DNA of 64,000 nt from Breviolum minutum Mf 1.05b.01 (GCA_000507305.1 DF239407.1:124001-188000), one strand, 5' to 3'. Shown: positions 1 to 11,044, counted from the stretch's first letter. Numbers and translations are program-made. The notes: a model not told the origin generated them from the sequence alone.

Positions 1-403
1 CATTGTTAGAGGTCTTTATCTAGGTGATGGTTTCAACCCATTTGAAACATATTGGTCAAAATGGGAATCTTCCCCAAATAGGCGTGAAAATAAAATATAT
101 TTAAAACCACCACCCAGCCTGGGTTTTTAGGTAGCCAAAACCTCTATGAATTTCATGTTTTTTTTCGCAATTTATGAAATAAATCCTGAAAACCTGACTG
201 AATTTGCCATTTGTTTGGGGGATTCCCTTACTAAACCACCATTTCAAGCGACCTCGGCTGTGGTCGGTATAAGTTGCGCAGATGTTATATACCACGCTAC
301 CAGAAATGAATCTTGAAATGGGGCCTTTATCTATGAAGCTTCCACCAAGGAGGCCTATGTTTTTCTTTTTACTCTTATTGCTGTTGAAACATCAAGAAGC
401 CGG

Positions 404-670
404 TTAAGCCAGCTTGGTAATAACTATCACACTATTTGCAACGTGTCCGTGTTGTTCTGAGCCATTGGCGGTAAGTTGTTGTTTTTCTATTGAGGTACCC
501 AGGTTTTTACCTATGAAATTCCCTTCAATTTCAGTGATTCCAATTACTGAAACCTCCGAAAAACCCACTTGAAAGCACTTGATGCAAAGTGCAACACATG
601 ACATTAAACTTTCAAGGGATTCATCCATGTCGGTCTTAAGATAGTCAATACCTATATACTGTACTACTGA
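404..670 (-). CDS. Candidate terminal exon, unknown protein (88 aa)
   Basis: A minus-strand frame runs 89 codons from a possible acceptor (TTAGGCAG, read on the minus strand just above 670) to a stop at 404-406. The peptide has ordinary protein composition, including IDYLKTDMDESLESLM and ITEIEGNFIGKNL. I do not recognise a family. The 21-base stretch encoding GIDYLKT is duplicated near 754-774, inside a TAC/ACT-rich low-complexity tract (650-860), which suggests local tandem duplication of exon sequence. An internal ATG at 626-628 could instead be a start. The plus strand has no comparable frame. I infer a real or recently decayed exon. The upstream exons are not identified. Confidence 0.45.
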   Translation of the reverse strand, partial: SVVQYIGIDYLKTDMDESLESLMSCVALCIKCFQVGFSEVSVIGITEIEGNFIGKNLGTSIEKQQLTANGSEQHGHVANSVIVITKLA

Positions 671-870
671 CTGCCTAATACTTACTACATCTTACTACCT
701 ACGTACAAGTACTACTACTAACTACTACTAACAACTACCACTACAACAACTGGAGGTCTTAAGATAGTCAATACCCACTACTTACTACTTACTAGCTAAT
801 ACTTGCTACCTACTACGTGGGCGTATGCTACTACTCACTATACTTACAACTAACAACTGCAATTCCAACA
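650..870. repeat. TAC/ACT-rich low-complexity tract
   Basis: The tract is dominated by irregular TACTAC and ACTACT runs and holds a second copy of a 21-base segment of the neighbouring exon (630-650 and 754-774). No coding frame is apparent. Confidence 0.6.
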
Positions 871-963
871 GACTCTCAGAAAGTTTGTCCGCTCTAGTGA
901 GTGAAATTGTTTTTTTTTCACATTACACTTCAGCGTCATAGATGTCAAGGTGTCATGAACCCC

Positions 964-1080
964 CCCAAGAAAGAAGGGTTTAATAAGGCCTTATTAAGGG
1001 AAACCAATGGTTAATAGTCCCCTAATAAGGCCTTATTTGTCGGGGATTTGGCATTGGTCCCCTTTAGGTTCCCATGATAG
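964..1080. mobile_element. Family C-like hairpin (AAGGCCTTATT core)
   Basis: C-rich left end, then GGTTTAATAAGGCCTTATT and its inverted partner AATAAGGCCTTATT. It ends in GGCATTGGTCCCC, also seen at 30,540-30,640 and 45,780-45,850. No coding capacity. Confidence 0.55.
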
Positions 1081-1368
1081 TGCTCAATTTGTGGTTGGAG
1101 TTACCTTCACAACATCTGTGACTAGTCTCACGTTTTCATTGGTTTATATGCGTATAGCCTCAAAACATATCGAGCCCACCCACATGAAACTGGTACTATT
1201 CTCATTCTTGTCCATTGATAAATACTAAATTCACCCTTGGAACCCCACAACCTCAGGGGGTTATTAAAAAAAACATATGTTTAGGCTCAAAGCCTTCATT
1301 GTTTCTTTGGGGTCCAAAAGGTAGATAATGGTTCATGGTCCCAACATTGGCACTAAGATCATTCAGAA

Positions 1369-1473
1369 CTAGTTGGTGGTTGAACCAACCCCTTTGAAAA
1401 ATATTGTATAGTCAAAATGGGTTCATCTCTCACAATTTTCGGGGTGAACATAAAAAATGATTAAACCAAAAGC
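1369..1473. mobile_element. Family A TIR element, right end degraded
   Basis: Begins CTAGTTGGTGGTTGAACC and carries the family core (TTTGAAAAATATT, GTCAAAATGGG, TTTTCGGGGTGAACAT). The right repeat is degraded. Confidence 0.6.
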
Positions 1474-1736
1474 TAGTTAATGGTTTATGAAATAATCCCT
1501 ATCTGATTAGGTAGTTTTTCATCCCCAACAAACGTTGTAAATAACCAGGGGCACGTTTTTCATTGCCCAGAGAATCATTGCCCTTTGGCGTTAGTACCTC
1601 AAGGGGTCCAAAGACTTCAGCAGCACATGCGCAAGGCACTGGCAAATGACGCCAACTGGCGGGCCGTTGTAATGTCGCCAGGTTTGTTTGTGTCCAAAGG
1701 TGATTCCCAAAACAAATCCAAATGGTTGAGCAGTTA

Positions 1737-1833
1737 CACCCCTGAAAATTAACATGTCCCCCAAAAAGGGACCATTTCAATAGAACATACATCTTTGCAA
1801 CCACTGATTTTCAGGGGACATGTTAGTTTTCAG
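1737..1833. mobile_element. Family D-like TIR hairpin
   Basis: CCCCTGAAAATTAACATGTC at one end is matched by the inverted GGGGACATGTTAGTTTTCAG at the other, a near-perfect hairpin. Confidence 0.65.
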
Positions 1834-2317
1834 CAGTTACATGGCTTGTCTACAACTGCATCACTAGTTTCATATCACATGATTAAGACCTGAAAATTTC
1901 TGGGATGGATATGTTGAACAGCCAATTTCAGGCTGATATAAACGGCTCCATGCTGTATTTTTTGATGCTAAAAAATGGAGATACCCATACTACCAATACT
2001 TACTAAGCAAGCAGTAGAGATTCCACCACTTGTTGCGCGAAACAAACAACATCGATTGCTCTCTGACAGCACCCGAACGAACAAAAATGAACACTATTGT
2101 GTGATGATTCCAGGTTTGAACTCTTGCGATTTCAAAAATCAAATAATGTTTTTGTTTCACCATCTTTGGTCACCCCAAAATGGATCATTTAATGATCCCT
2201 GCCCAAAATGGGTTTTGCTCCCCACAACAATTCTCCCAACACAAAAAAAATCGCTGGAAAATTCCCCCCTGGCTCACTGAAGTCCGTCGAAGACTCGACA
2301 AAAAAAATATCACAACT

Positions 2318-2466
2318 TCTACTTGGAGGATCATCCCATTTAGTAAGTGGCTTGTAATCATGGTTAGTAAGTCCCCTAAGTAGGGTTGTTCCCCCTCCAA
2401 ATGGCCTAAATGGCTTATAAATGGGGGTTACTAATCACTTACTAACTGGGATGATCCTCCAAGTAG
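2318..2466. mobile_element. Family E TIR element
   Basis: Starts TACTTGGAGGATCATCCC and ends GGGATGATCCTCCAAGTA, with a GTAAGTCCCCTAAGTAGGG core. The flanking TA is the likely target duplication. Close relatives lie at 24.3, 28.0 and 46.3 kb. Confidence 0.75.
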
Positions 2467-2643
2467 TTGGTGGTTTCAACCCCGTTGAAAAATATGCTTG
2501 TCAAAATTGGATTATTTCCATGAAAAACTATTGGTGGTTTCAAACCAACCCCATCTGAAAAACTATGCTCGTCAAAATGGGTTCATCTTCCCCAATTTTT
2601 GGGGTGAACATCACAAAAATCTTTGAGTTGCCACCACCTAGTC
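2463..2643. mobile_element. Two adjacent family A elements
   Basis: Two family A left ends (TTGGTGGTTTCAAACC type) lie in tandem and share one right end (GCCACCACCTAG). This suggests insertion into, or partial duplication of, an earlier copy. Confidence 0.55.
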
Positions 2644-2710
2644 ATGGTTGATTAAGATTATAATCCCTAAATAAACTGACAGTTTTTCGTCCCCTATAGA
2701 CCCTAGTAAT

Positions 2711-2811
2711 CTAGTTGGTGGTTTCAACCCCTTTGAAAAATATGCTCGTCAAATTGGATGATTTCCCCAGGTAAGGTTGAAAAAAAAAACACTTGAGTTG
2801 CCACCACCCAG
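2711..2811. mobile_element. Family A TIR element
   Basis: CTAGTTGGTGGTTTCAACCC at the left and GTTGCCACCACCCAG at the right. Confidence 0.7.
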
Positions 2812-3080
2812 ATAATTTTTCACCCTAGATTTCCCTGAAACAAGGATTTTTCCAATTTCCCAAAATTGGATCATTTCCCCAAATTGGGTTTGGCTTATAC
2901 CCCTAGTAGTTTTCCCGAGAAAATCTCCATCACAACGTCAACGAGACGAAGCCTTGAAGCTGGCACTTGTCGTAAATATGCACCAGCAGCCTTCGAAGCA
3001 CCCACCTGGAAACCGAAATGGAACACAGATGCAAAAACGAAGGTTGAGAGACTGCGGTAGAGGATTTTGTGGAATCCTTA

Positions 3081-3181
3081 CCCTCCCTGAAACTAACATA
3101 GCCCCTGAAAATAGACACCTGGAAAAGGAGATTCCTATTGGAAACCAACATTTTCAGGGGCTATGTTAGTTTCACGGAGGG
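3081..3181. mobile_element. Family D TIR element, TA-flanked
   Basis: CCCTCCCTGAAACTAACATA on the left and TATGTTAGTTTCACGGAGGG on the right, with TA on both sides. The interior is a simple hairpin spacer. Confidence 0.75.
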
Positions 3182-3202
3182 TATGTATATTATAAATCCC
3201 TA

Positions 3203-3292
3203 TGGATCCAGGGATCCGCTGCTAGGAATGCACGGAAAGGGTACAATTTGGGGGGGCCCAAAGTATCTTCTTAGGAGGTACTTGGATCCATA
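3203..3292. mobile_element. Family L hairpin (GGATCC...AAGTATCTTCTTAGGAGG)
   Basis: Shared with 27,478-27,570, 34,608-34,694 and 40,685-40,765. The common parts are CTATGGATCCA, GCTAGGAATGCAC and AAGTATCTTCTTAGGAGG. Confidence 0.65.
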
Positions 3293-3689
3293 GGGTATAT
3301 TATAAATATAGATGTATAATTATTTTGCTTTAAAAAATAACGCATATATGGTGACTTTTCTGGGGTTTTCGTTTGCTTTTTTTGGTATGGAGGGTTTTAC
3401 GCTTGTTTATGTATCTTTTTGCTGTGTTTTCTTTTGGTTGAATTTTTGTGTGGAGATATTTTGGTCTTTCAACTGTCGTTTCTATTGGGTAAACAGAGGG
3501 GGGAGGTGTTAGGAGTTTACACTACTCAGGTATACTTGAGCCACGGAAAGAAAAAACACCTCCTACTTTCCATTCTACTCGTTGGCTAAATGGGATCATG
3601 GTTTATTATAGTCCCTATATAACTGGGTAGTATAGTCCCCTGTATAACCCAACCAACTAGTTTTGTTTGTGGTTTGAAGCCTCAACTCA

Positions 3690-4142
3690 TCAACTCCGGA
3701 ATCGAGGTGGTGCGGATTTCCGCGGCAAAATCTTCGGATTTTTACATGCATAAAACGAAACATCAGTGGATAATGAGGATGGTGGAAAAGATTCTGCAAA
3801 CAAACTTGGAATGCTACCATAATCAACCAGTGGCAGGATTATGTTCATCGTATCTTCATCTGAGTTATTTGGTGCTTGGACGTGGTGGTTCGTACTTCCA
3901 AGACTTGAAAATTTACCTTTTTTTAAATGTCTCTTAAAAAAAACACGCACCAAGCGGTGCTCTTGCTGCAGGGAAATTTGGTCGACACTCAAACGACCAC
4001 TAAAAGTTTCAACAAAAACCGGCCCCTGGACCTCCTCGTACAGGTAGCGGCCGAAGGCACACCTACCGGCATTTTCCCTTTTGACGTTTTGGACATCGCT
4101 CCTATGGGAAGCACCCCTTTTTTGCAGGGTAAAAATACACAT
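3690..4142 (-). CDS. Long open frame, unknown (150 aa), strand uncertain
   Basis: This is an unusually long uninterrupted minus-strand frame for this window (150 codons plus stop). It includes FGRYLYEEVQGPVFVETF and VDQISLQQEHRLVRVFFKRH. The opposite strand is also open: one plus frame after a CTGCAG acceptor at about 3,972 gives DLLVQVAAEGTPTGIFPFDV. I cannot decide the strand by eye. No family was recognised. The region is free of TIR elements and more GC-rich than its surroundings, which favours some coding function. Confidence 0.3.
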   Translation of the reverse strand: MCIFTLQKRGASHRSDVQNVKRENAGRCAFGRYLYEEVQGPVFVETFSGRLSVDQISLQQEHRLVRVFFKRHLKKGKFSSLGSTNHHVQAPNNSDEDTMNIILPLVDYGSIPSLFAESFPPSSLSTDVSFYACKNPKILPRKSAPPRFRS

Positions 4143-4443
4143 TGCATCATATTGCCTTCTATTTGCTGCTGCCTACCAGTGAACAAAACCAGAATTTTTC
4201 TTTGACTCCGACTCCAACAAGAGGGTGTCAAATGTTCTGCGCAAGCGTCCAGATTTTCTTTGACGTTTATCAAGTTCACTCCCTGGCGTTTTTTTTTATG
4301 TTGTGATAGTAGCATTAAAATATGATATGATATGATATACATTGATATATGTAAACATAAAAAAACATGTCAATATGATTATCTGAAAAGTAGATGGCAC
4401 AACTCCCCATGTATTGCTTGTTTTTGAGGGTTACTTATCAATG

Positions 4444-4537
4444 GAGTTTCCTGGTTCCCTTAATAGGTGGTAGGTGATATATATTGCCAAGTGGGATATA
4501 TCACCTACCACCTATTAAGGGAACCAGAAACAGCTAT
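4444..4537. mobile_element. Family H palindromic hairpin
   Basis: GGTTCCCTTAATAGGTGGTA and its inverted partner TACCACCTATTAAGGGAACC form a nearly perfect palindrome of about 90 bases. Confidence 0.75.
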
Positions 4538-4718
4538 TGAACTTAGGTTTTGTCCTACTCTACCTTCAGAAAGTGAAACACTTCCAGGTGTTTTACCAAA
4601 GTTGCAGCAAAATCCCCCAACCCTCCTCGGAGTCGTAAGCGATACCAACAAAAAACAGGAGTCATCATGTCTTTTGATTGCAAATCACTGAACAAAAACA
4701 AATGGCATGGTTTATATA

Positions 4719-4817
4719 CTAGTTGGTGATTTCGACCCCTTTGAAAAATATTAGTCAAATTGGGAATCTTCCCCAAATAGGGGTGAACATAAAAAAATAT
4801 TTGAAACAGCCACCCAG
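4719..4817. mobile_element. Family A TIR element
   Basis: CTAGTTGGTGATTTCGACCC at the left and TTTGAAACAGCCACCCAG at the right, with the standard family A core. Confidence 0.7.
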
Positions 4818-4859
4818 TTAAAAGAACATATAAGTTCAACATAGATATCACGCCAAATT

Positions 4860-5400
4860 ATAATATTTCACCAACCTAGGACCTAGATTTCCCTGAAATA
4901 AAGGGGCTTTCTCTTGCTAAAGCACCATTTTGGGGTGATGTTGTGTGAGGTCGCTATAATATGCCCAGATAAATAATACCTATCTATATTCATAAATATA
5001 AATATATATCTATATATATATATGCATATACATAGATATGAGTATATATATAAATATTGATACATGTATAACACAAGCATCCTCCATAAGAAGGTTCAGG
5101 TTGTCACACTGGATGAAACTTCAGATGATCGCCCACCTCGACTTGGCATCATCTAAACGTAAGGTTTGACCTTCGAGCCGCCATCCAAGGCACTGAATAT
5201 TAACCTTTCCCATAGGAAATCCACATCTATGTGCCCTTGTATATTTAGCTACATGAATGGTTGATTTATGGTAGGAAAAAAGGTGTAAGTCAATATACCT
5301 AACACATGGAGCATCTTGGGTTTGTTTATTCTAATTCACCTGACCTTTTTGATGTGAAGTTGTTGTTGTGGAGTTGCTCAAACTAGAGTACTTAGAGTAC
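4860..5400. other. No gene recognised; AT-rich stretch
   Basis: It contains an AT microsatellite-like tract (about 4,980-5,070). Near 4,880-4,965 is a short repeat (TTTCCCTGAAATAAAGGGGC and following) also seen near 186-280 and 23,165-23,250. No coding frame looks convincing. Confidence 0.5.
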
Positions 5401-5518
5401 TCTATACTTCATGTGCTTGGTACCTGAGAACTCAGGCAATTCCTGCACACATATGACCAGGGCGCTTCAGTCTCAGTCATTAGGGTTACCCAGGAACTGG
5501 GAGGTTGGTTGGGATCAT

Positions 5519-5623
5519 CTGGTTGGTGGTTGAACCACCCCATCTGAAAAATATGCTCATCAAAATGGGAATCTTCCCCAGTTTTCGGGGTGAAAATAAA
5601 AGATATTCGAAACCACCACCTAG
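5519..5623. mobile_element. Family A TIR element with 4-bp target duplication TCAT
   Basis: CTGGTTGGTGGTTGAACC and GAAACCACCACCTAG ends, flanked on both sides by TCAT (5,515-5,518 and 5,624-5,627). Confidence 0.85.
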
Positions 5624-6185
5624 TCATGATCTTCTCTCAATAGGGTTTCCAATTTTTGGTTCTGAATCAATTGCTAAAGGTCAGAGCCATCCAACATATC
5701 CAACCCATTGCTTGATTGCTAGTCTCGATGAAAAAAATCTTGCACCAAATGACAAAACCTTGCAATTCGCAAAAATGAACTACCTATGAACTGGTGCAAG
5801 ATTTATATACATGCCGGCCTAGATTTCGAAAAAAAAATGAAAGCACTACTAACTAACCACCATTGCCCATTCATTTAAGGTCGACTTGGGTTTTTGTTTT
5901 ACGTAATCATTTTCTTGAGGAACCACCCTCCTCGGAACTAACAAAACATGCGCTTTTGAGTCGATGATGTTCCACCCGAACGGGCCCCGGGACCGGGAGG
6001 ATATGCGATCCTTCCCTGGGTGAAATTAAATGGGCAATGAAAAGTACGGGCCCCTGGTTGTTTAGGATATAAAGGGAATTATACTACCCAGTTTTGTGGG
6101 GATTATATGGGATTATGATATTTATAATTTACCATTATAAAGATCCCAATCCAATCAAACAAGCAGTAAAATGGGTAAAGTAAGA

Positions 6186-6283
6186 CTAGTTGGTGGTTTC
6201 AACCTATCCGAAAAATATTAGTCAAATTGAAAATCTTCCCCAAATAGGGGTGAAAATAAAAAATATTTGAAACCACCAACCAG
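6186..6283. mobile_element. Family A TIR element with target duplication AAGA
   Basis: CTAGTTGGTGGTTTCAACC and GAAACCACCAACCAG ends, flanked by AAGA (6,182-6,185 and 6,284-6,287). Confidence 0.85.
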
Positions 6284-6779
6284 AAGAGTTTTTTTACCCC
6301 GTGGCTCAAGGCTGTGTTCCAGGTCTTTTCGGGGCAGCCTGAAATTGGCGCGAGTGTCTCGTGTGTCTTATCCCAGTTTGGCGCCTCGTTGGTGCATTGG
6401 CAACAATTGTAGTAAGGCAAACCAACGTCCCAACCACCGTGCTTGGAAACCAGAGCGCAAGGTCTCCTGAATGCCATCCATTTTTTTGGGGGATGAAGAA
6501 CCAACAAAAAATCAACAAGTTGACCAGGAAAAAAAACATGAAAATCTATAGAACAGGTTGAACATGTTAACCTGCATGATGGGTATGTAGGTAGAAATGT
6601 AAATATATATATATACATCGACATTGAACATATGCATGCAGTACCACAGTATTGTGTCTTTCACGCTGCAGTAAAAGAACCTTGCTAGATCATTTCGGAT
6701 AGACTATCGTCCTATTGGATCATGCAGGGATAGTCACAACTCTTTATAGAAACACTGATGAAACAACCAGAATCATTAT

Positions 6780-6846
6780 CTGGTTGGTGGTTGAACCAAC
6801 CCATTTGAAAAATATGCTCGTCAAAATTTGAGTTGCCACCAACTAG
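6780..6846. mobile_element. Family A element, internally deleted, target duplication TTAT
   Basis: A 67-base derivative with both ends intact and most of the core lost. TTAT flanks it at 6,776-6,779 and 6,847-6,850. Confidence 0.8.
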
Positions 6847-6861
6847 TTATAAATGAAGCTG

Positions 6862-6992
6862 CGAAGTGGGCCCCTACCAGTTATCAGTAGGGGCCCATAA
6901 CCCCCTATGAATGGAATTTATAAATGGGCAACAGGGGTTATACACCCTATAAATGGAGTTATAACCCCATTTATAACTGGTAGGGGTCAACT
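6862..6992. mobile_element. Family G hairpin (GGGCCCCTACCAGTTAT)
   Basis: GTGGGCCCCTACCAGTTAT with inverted ATAACTGGTAGGGG. Related to 52.6 kb and 59.8 kb. Confidence 0.65.
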
Positions 6993-7151
6993 GTGTGGTC
7001 CTGACATGGTCAAAATGGGTGGGTTGAAAAGTCAAATGCCTCCGATTGGAGTGGCCTAGGAACCATGGATTGGATCATAAGAAAACTATAGGCTGCTATT
7101 GTGCCTTGGTAGAAACTCTTGGAACACTTGCTTAGTCTTAGGATTGGGTAT

Positions 7152-7412
7152 TCATTGGTATTTAGGGTTTGTCATCTGCAGAAAATCATCTATAGATCAT
7201 ACATACTGTCATTTCGGGTATAATGAATTTTCCTTCGGGTATTCTTCTCATATGCCACAGCGTTCGCAGAAGATCATCTCGTTCTCTTTTCTCAAGTCTA
7301 CACCAAGTCTGAGTTGTCTCCAAACAAATCATGTAATCTCTGTGCCCGCAGGGCCACTCTCCGTTGGGTCTTCCAAAGGTTGCTTTGCATTCAATTTCTT
7401 CTTCAAACAAAC
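7152..7412 (-). CDS. Two-exon C-terminal part of unknown protein
   Basis: Minus-strand exon 7,207-7,412 follows a CTTTATCAG acceptor. It encodes a charged peptide including NGEWPCGHRDYMICLETTQT and RLEKRERDDLLRTLWHM. A GTATGT donor and a TTTTCTGCAG acceptor define a 31-nt intron (7,176-7,206), and the last exon (7,152-7,175) adds seven residues and a stop in the same phase. Without splicing the frame ends five residues later. The acceptor and first codons of the long exon are duplicated at 7,440-7,484. No family was recognised. A possible upstream exon lies near 7,556-7,645. Confidence 0.5.
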
Positions 7413-7486
7413 CTGATAAAGTTGAAAAAAAACCTGATTTTTGCATTCAATTTCTTCTTCCAAAAAAACCTGATAAAGTTGAACTG
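7384..7486. repeat. Tandem duplication of an exon start and its splice acceptor
   Basis: GCATTCAATTTCTTCTTC plus about 25 following bases occurs twice with a 56-base offset. The repeat includes the acceptor and first codons of the adjoining minus-strand exon. Confidence 0.75.
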
Positions 7487-8035
7487 TTGATGCCATATCC
7501 AAAGAAACAAACCTACGACCTATAGGCGTGTGCCTTATCTCAACAGAAACATGTCACTTTGTAGTTGCACCGGTCAATATACGTAAAAATGCTAAAAGAT
7601 ACAATAGAGTTCATTGATGGTGCGGTAAAAGTAACAACTCCACAAATTTATAATCACAACTGGGATGTCCATGGGACTTAGTAAATGGATTATAACCCCT
7701 TTATAAATAGGTTGTAAGTCTCGTAAATAGGTTATAAACCAACTTACTAACTAGTTAGTAACTTCCATGGACATCCTAGAAGAAATCATAACAATACTGG
7801 CTGGTCCTCAGTAGGGAATTGAGGGAATGTAGCTGTACATGGTTATGATGATGATTCATGAACCCTCATTCCCCACTAACAGCCAACCAAATTGTATTCA
7901 TGTTGTATCCAAGTCTATGCAAAAACACAGTCACATGTTCCATGGTGAACATCCCGAACCCATCCCGGCTATTCATCATAAACCATCCCCAAATCAACAC
8001 CATTTGGGCAACTTCTTACATATATAAATCCTTAA

Positions 8036-8242
8036 CCCGAATGTTTCGGCCGTTTTTGGGTGGTACGATTCCCTTACGTTTCACTACCTTTTGGTCTGAC
8101 CTCCGGTGAGGATGCGACCCCTCCCATGCCAGGCCCACGTCCTGAGCAGCTGATCGGTACAAGAGATCCTAAGCTCAACGGAGCGTTTTGCGAGAGATTT
8201 CTTGCCGGGTTTCAAAGTTGGGGAAACATCTACAAAACATAG
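8036..8242 (+). CDS. Candidate exon, unknown protein (68 aa)
   Basis: A plus frame is open from just after a stop at 8,033 to TAG at 8,240-8,242. It includes RPEQLIGTRDPKLNGAFCER and FLAGFQSWGNIYKT. The minus strand is also open, so the strand call rests on codon composition only. A hairpin element follows directly (about 8,245-8,335, AGATTAACATGGAAC with its inverse). No family was recognised. Confidence 0.35.
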   Translation, partial: PECFGRFWVVRFPYVSLPFGLTSGEDATPPMPGPRPEQLIGTRDPKLNGAFCERFLAGFQSWGNIYKT

Positions 8243-8632
8243 ATATCTGAAGATTAACATGGAACATAACCATGGAGTTTTGGAAGATACTGTTCCGTTC
8301 AAAATGGGTGATCTGTAGGTTCCATGTTAATCTTCCAGGGTGTAGATACAAACCTGTTGATCAAAAAGGTTCTGACAAAACCAACAAAATGGAAACATGC
8401 ACCATTTTACTCATCTGATTTCATCTGTCGTTTTACTGATTCGGGAAATATCTTGTATTAGTTCCTAGTAAAACACTATTTGCTATTCAAAGACTATTTG
8501 TGCAATTACTTTTTTATATTAGCCATTTTTCCTCAGGAGACGTTTTTAGAACATTGGTGAAAATGTCAAATCTTCGAAGGCATTGGGACCACAACAGAAA
8601 CAGGGGGTCACTATATTACCAACCCAAACCTT

Positions 8633-8728
8633 CATACCCCATAGGATCCATGTATGGTGTATTTACCTACATTTACCATAGAAATCAGCCAAATGTAGGT
8701 GTGTATTCTATACATGGATCCTATGGGT
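8633..8728. mobile_element. Family J TIR hairpin (ATAGGATCCATG)
   Basis: CCCATAGGATCCATGTATGG and its inverse CATGGATCCTATGGG, with TTTACCTACATTTACC and AAATGTAGGT in the loop arms. TA flanks. Confidence 0.75.
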
Positions 8729-8729
8729 A

Positions 8730-9550
8730 CACGATTATTTTGGGGGAAATATCTCAAAAATATTCAAAAATTACCAGCAACATTTGAACAATCAAGTTTG
8801 ATCCCTCCCAAAATTTGTGGCATTTCATGAAGCCTGACACATCCTGATGAACTGAAGGCTCACTTTTTTTGTGCACTTTTTTTGGGACGAGGTTGGAATT
8901 CGATTGGTCCGAGGTCATTGGGCTTCCATCATATTGAATGACTGGTCCCAGACGAAGAAACAAACAAGCCATAAGGATCATCCCGCTTCAAACATATCAA
9001 CATATATCAACCTTTTTGACTCCTCAAACTAGTGGATGGGTTACCTTTTTGGGCCGCACCAAACATGCGTTTTCTTGTAGAAACACAACTTGAGTCCTTT
9101 ACTACTTGTTTATGGTATAAAACTCGAAAACCACATGTTCACTTTCAACAGTTTTTTCCCTTGTACATTTATAATGTTAAGGAAAACACTATCATCGACC
9201 AATTGCATGTTGCTGGGTTGAATCACTATGATTCATGAATCTCCAATATCTCTGAACAGTCAGGTCAGCAGTGTTGAACATGATTGGTTAAAAACGTGAT
9301 CCTTGCAGATAATGCCTCAATTAGATTCCCCGTAAATAACCGGTCAGCATTTTAATTACTTATGTAACTCAACCGAGCCAAGGGTGATGGTCCCACGGCA
9401 AAACGGTCTTTTCCCGTGAACTGTTTGCATTCCAAGACACGCAGGTTAAGGGTCGTTGCCAACGCCAAGGCCTGACAGACGGTTATTTCCAAGAGATCCA
9501 TCTGTAGGGCACTGACATGTAGGACTTATATCAAGTGGTTCACTTCAAAG
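8730..9550. other. No gene supported; old dispersed repeat fragments
   Basis: A fragment around 8,605-8,830 (CACTATATTACCAACCCAAA, then CTCAAAAAT and ACATTTG) recurs near 33,665-33,760 and 51,390-51,470. This suggests an older, decayed repeat. Nothing else is convincing. Confidence 0.45.
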
Positions 9551-9561
9551 ATAAAATCATA

Positions 9562-9664
9562 CCTGGACCTTCCAGTTTGGGTGCCAAATGGTTCCGAAAA
9601 AAGGGTGTCAATTTACCATCCCTTAGGGTTTAAGGAAGGCACCCAAACTGGAAGGTGCTGGTAT
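9562..9664. mobile_element. Family K TIR hairpin
   Basis: CCTGGACCTTCCAGTTTGGG and its inverted counterpart CCCAAACTGGAAGGTGCTGG. Copies also at 15.4 and 26.95 kb. Confidence 0.7.
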
Positions 9665-9949
9665 ATAACTGTAGCCTAAGTAGGGGAACTTGAGGATATG
9701 ACCTACCTTAATCTACCTCAGAAAATCTGCTAAGTATACAGTCGAGTTCAGAAGTAAAACTGGAGCTTTTGGTAGGGAATGACACCCACATACATACGCA
9801 ATGTTTCCAAACAAAGTCTGGTTATAAAGTGACGAACTCACTCCTTTTAAGGAGAACAACTACATCATATCATCCGAATAGAATTCATTCCTTCATGCTC
9901 TCGTGTTTTGTACGGGACATGTGACATACAACGTGGTAGCAGTGGCTAC

Positions 9950-10095
9950 TGAACCCCCTGACGAACCCCCCCCGAGAAATAAGATAAATAAGGTTATTAA
10001 GCGCTTATTAACCATTGGTTTCCCGTAATAAGACCTTATTAAACCCCTATTTCTGGGGGGATACGTTCAAGGGTGGGGTAGGTTGACCAGCCATA
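9950..10095. mobile_element. Family C TIR element
   Basis: C-rich left end and AGGTTGACCAGCC right end, with the AAGG/CCTTATT-type inverted core around an ACCATTGGTTTCCC spacer. Confidence 0.7.
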
Positions 10096-10203
10096 ATACA
10101 AAAAAAAACACCTGTTTGTTGTGGTCGAAAACATATTGAAAAACCATCAGGGGAGTACATGTTCCTGCCGTTGAAAACTGCCTAGAAGTCCTTTGGTTGG
10201 AAA

Positions 10204-10352
10204 ATGAAGTCAATAGCTGTTTCTGGTTCCCTTAATAGGTGGTAGGTGATATGCAATCACCCAATTGGCAGTATATACCACTTATATATATTGCCTTCTG
10301 GGGGATTATATGCTACCTACCACCAGGTAAGGGAACCAGAAACAACCGTTGA
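10204..10352. mobile_element. Family H TIR element
   Basis: TCAATAGCTGTTTCTGGTTC on the left and AACCAGAAACAACCGTTGA on the right, with a ACCCAATTGGCAGTATATAC core. Confidence 0.75.
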
Positions 10353-10742
10353 TGAAGGCTAAAAGAAGCGAAGTTCCAACATCCATAATGTCATTTCCAC
10401 CCATAGAATGCCTTTGAACCAATATCCAAGGATCCATCATAATAAGAATTTTGTGTTTAGTTATCCTAATTCAAACATCAATTTCAAACATTTCATGACT
10501 CTTTGACATATGACTAGTGACAATCTAGATACATCCTATTTGAGTCTGTAATTTACGGTGATGACATGCATAGATTATTATATTTATGTTTCGTTTAGTG
10601 ATGTAGTGTTTGGTTATTCCAAAGTTGCGCAGCACACAACAGTCAGCATATAGACTAGTCAATGTAAGATGCCAACATACACTTAGGTTCTGAGCAAGCA
10701 AACATAGATCACCCATCATGAACCATCATATCAATATATCAA

Positions 10743-11044
10743 TTACAACATGCATTTCATACAAATTTCAAGCCTCGCTGTTTCTCGCGAAACAGACCAA
10801 GGAACCCTACGATCAAACTCACCAGCCAGGTGTTTAAACTCACGAGCAAAAACCTGGAAAAATGATGCTTTGAAAATGAGGATGGCGAATCTTTTTTCAT
10901 GGCAAACATGATAGGTTGCCTTTTGGGGGTCGTTCTCCAGCCCAGGGGTGTTTAGTTTTAACCTCGTTTTTTTAAGCAAAGACACTCATCCATCTCCACC
11001 AACTGCGAGATCTGTTGCCCTGCTTCGTTGATGCTGAAGCAATC
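10743..11044 (-). CDS. Two-exon 3' part of unknown gene
   Basis: Minus strand. Exon 10,963-11,044 follows a strong acceptor (TTGCTTTTCCCTGCAG) and reads DCFSINEAGQQISQLVEMDE and on to a phase-1 GTTAAA donor. After a 95-nt intron (10,868-10,962, acceptor ATTTTCAAAG) exon 10,743-10,867 continues in phase with FFQVFAREFKHLAGEFDRR and ends in TAA. The two exons join without a stop, giving about 68 residues. A further open minus frame upstream (10,972-11,172, with LYALIHSHPRHFIKKHDHQ) may hold the preceding exon, but its phase was not resolved. No family was recognised. Confidence 0.5.

Noticed and set aside
3312..3512. Hydrophobic 66-codon frame, possible membrane protein
   Set aside because: T/G-biased DNA gives Phe, Val and Cys in any frame. 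No start context, splice sites or codon bias.
6301..6312. CCGTGGCTCAAG, resembling the end of the dinoflagellate spliced leader
   Set aside because: Only a partial match. The same 12-mer occurs inverted at 3,536 and the full leader is absent, so it says nothing reliable about lineage.
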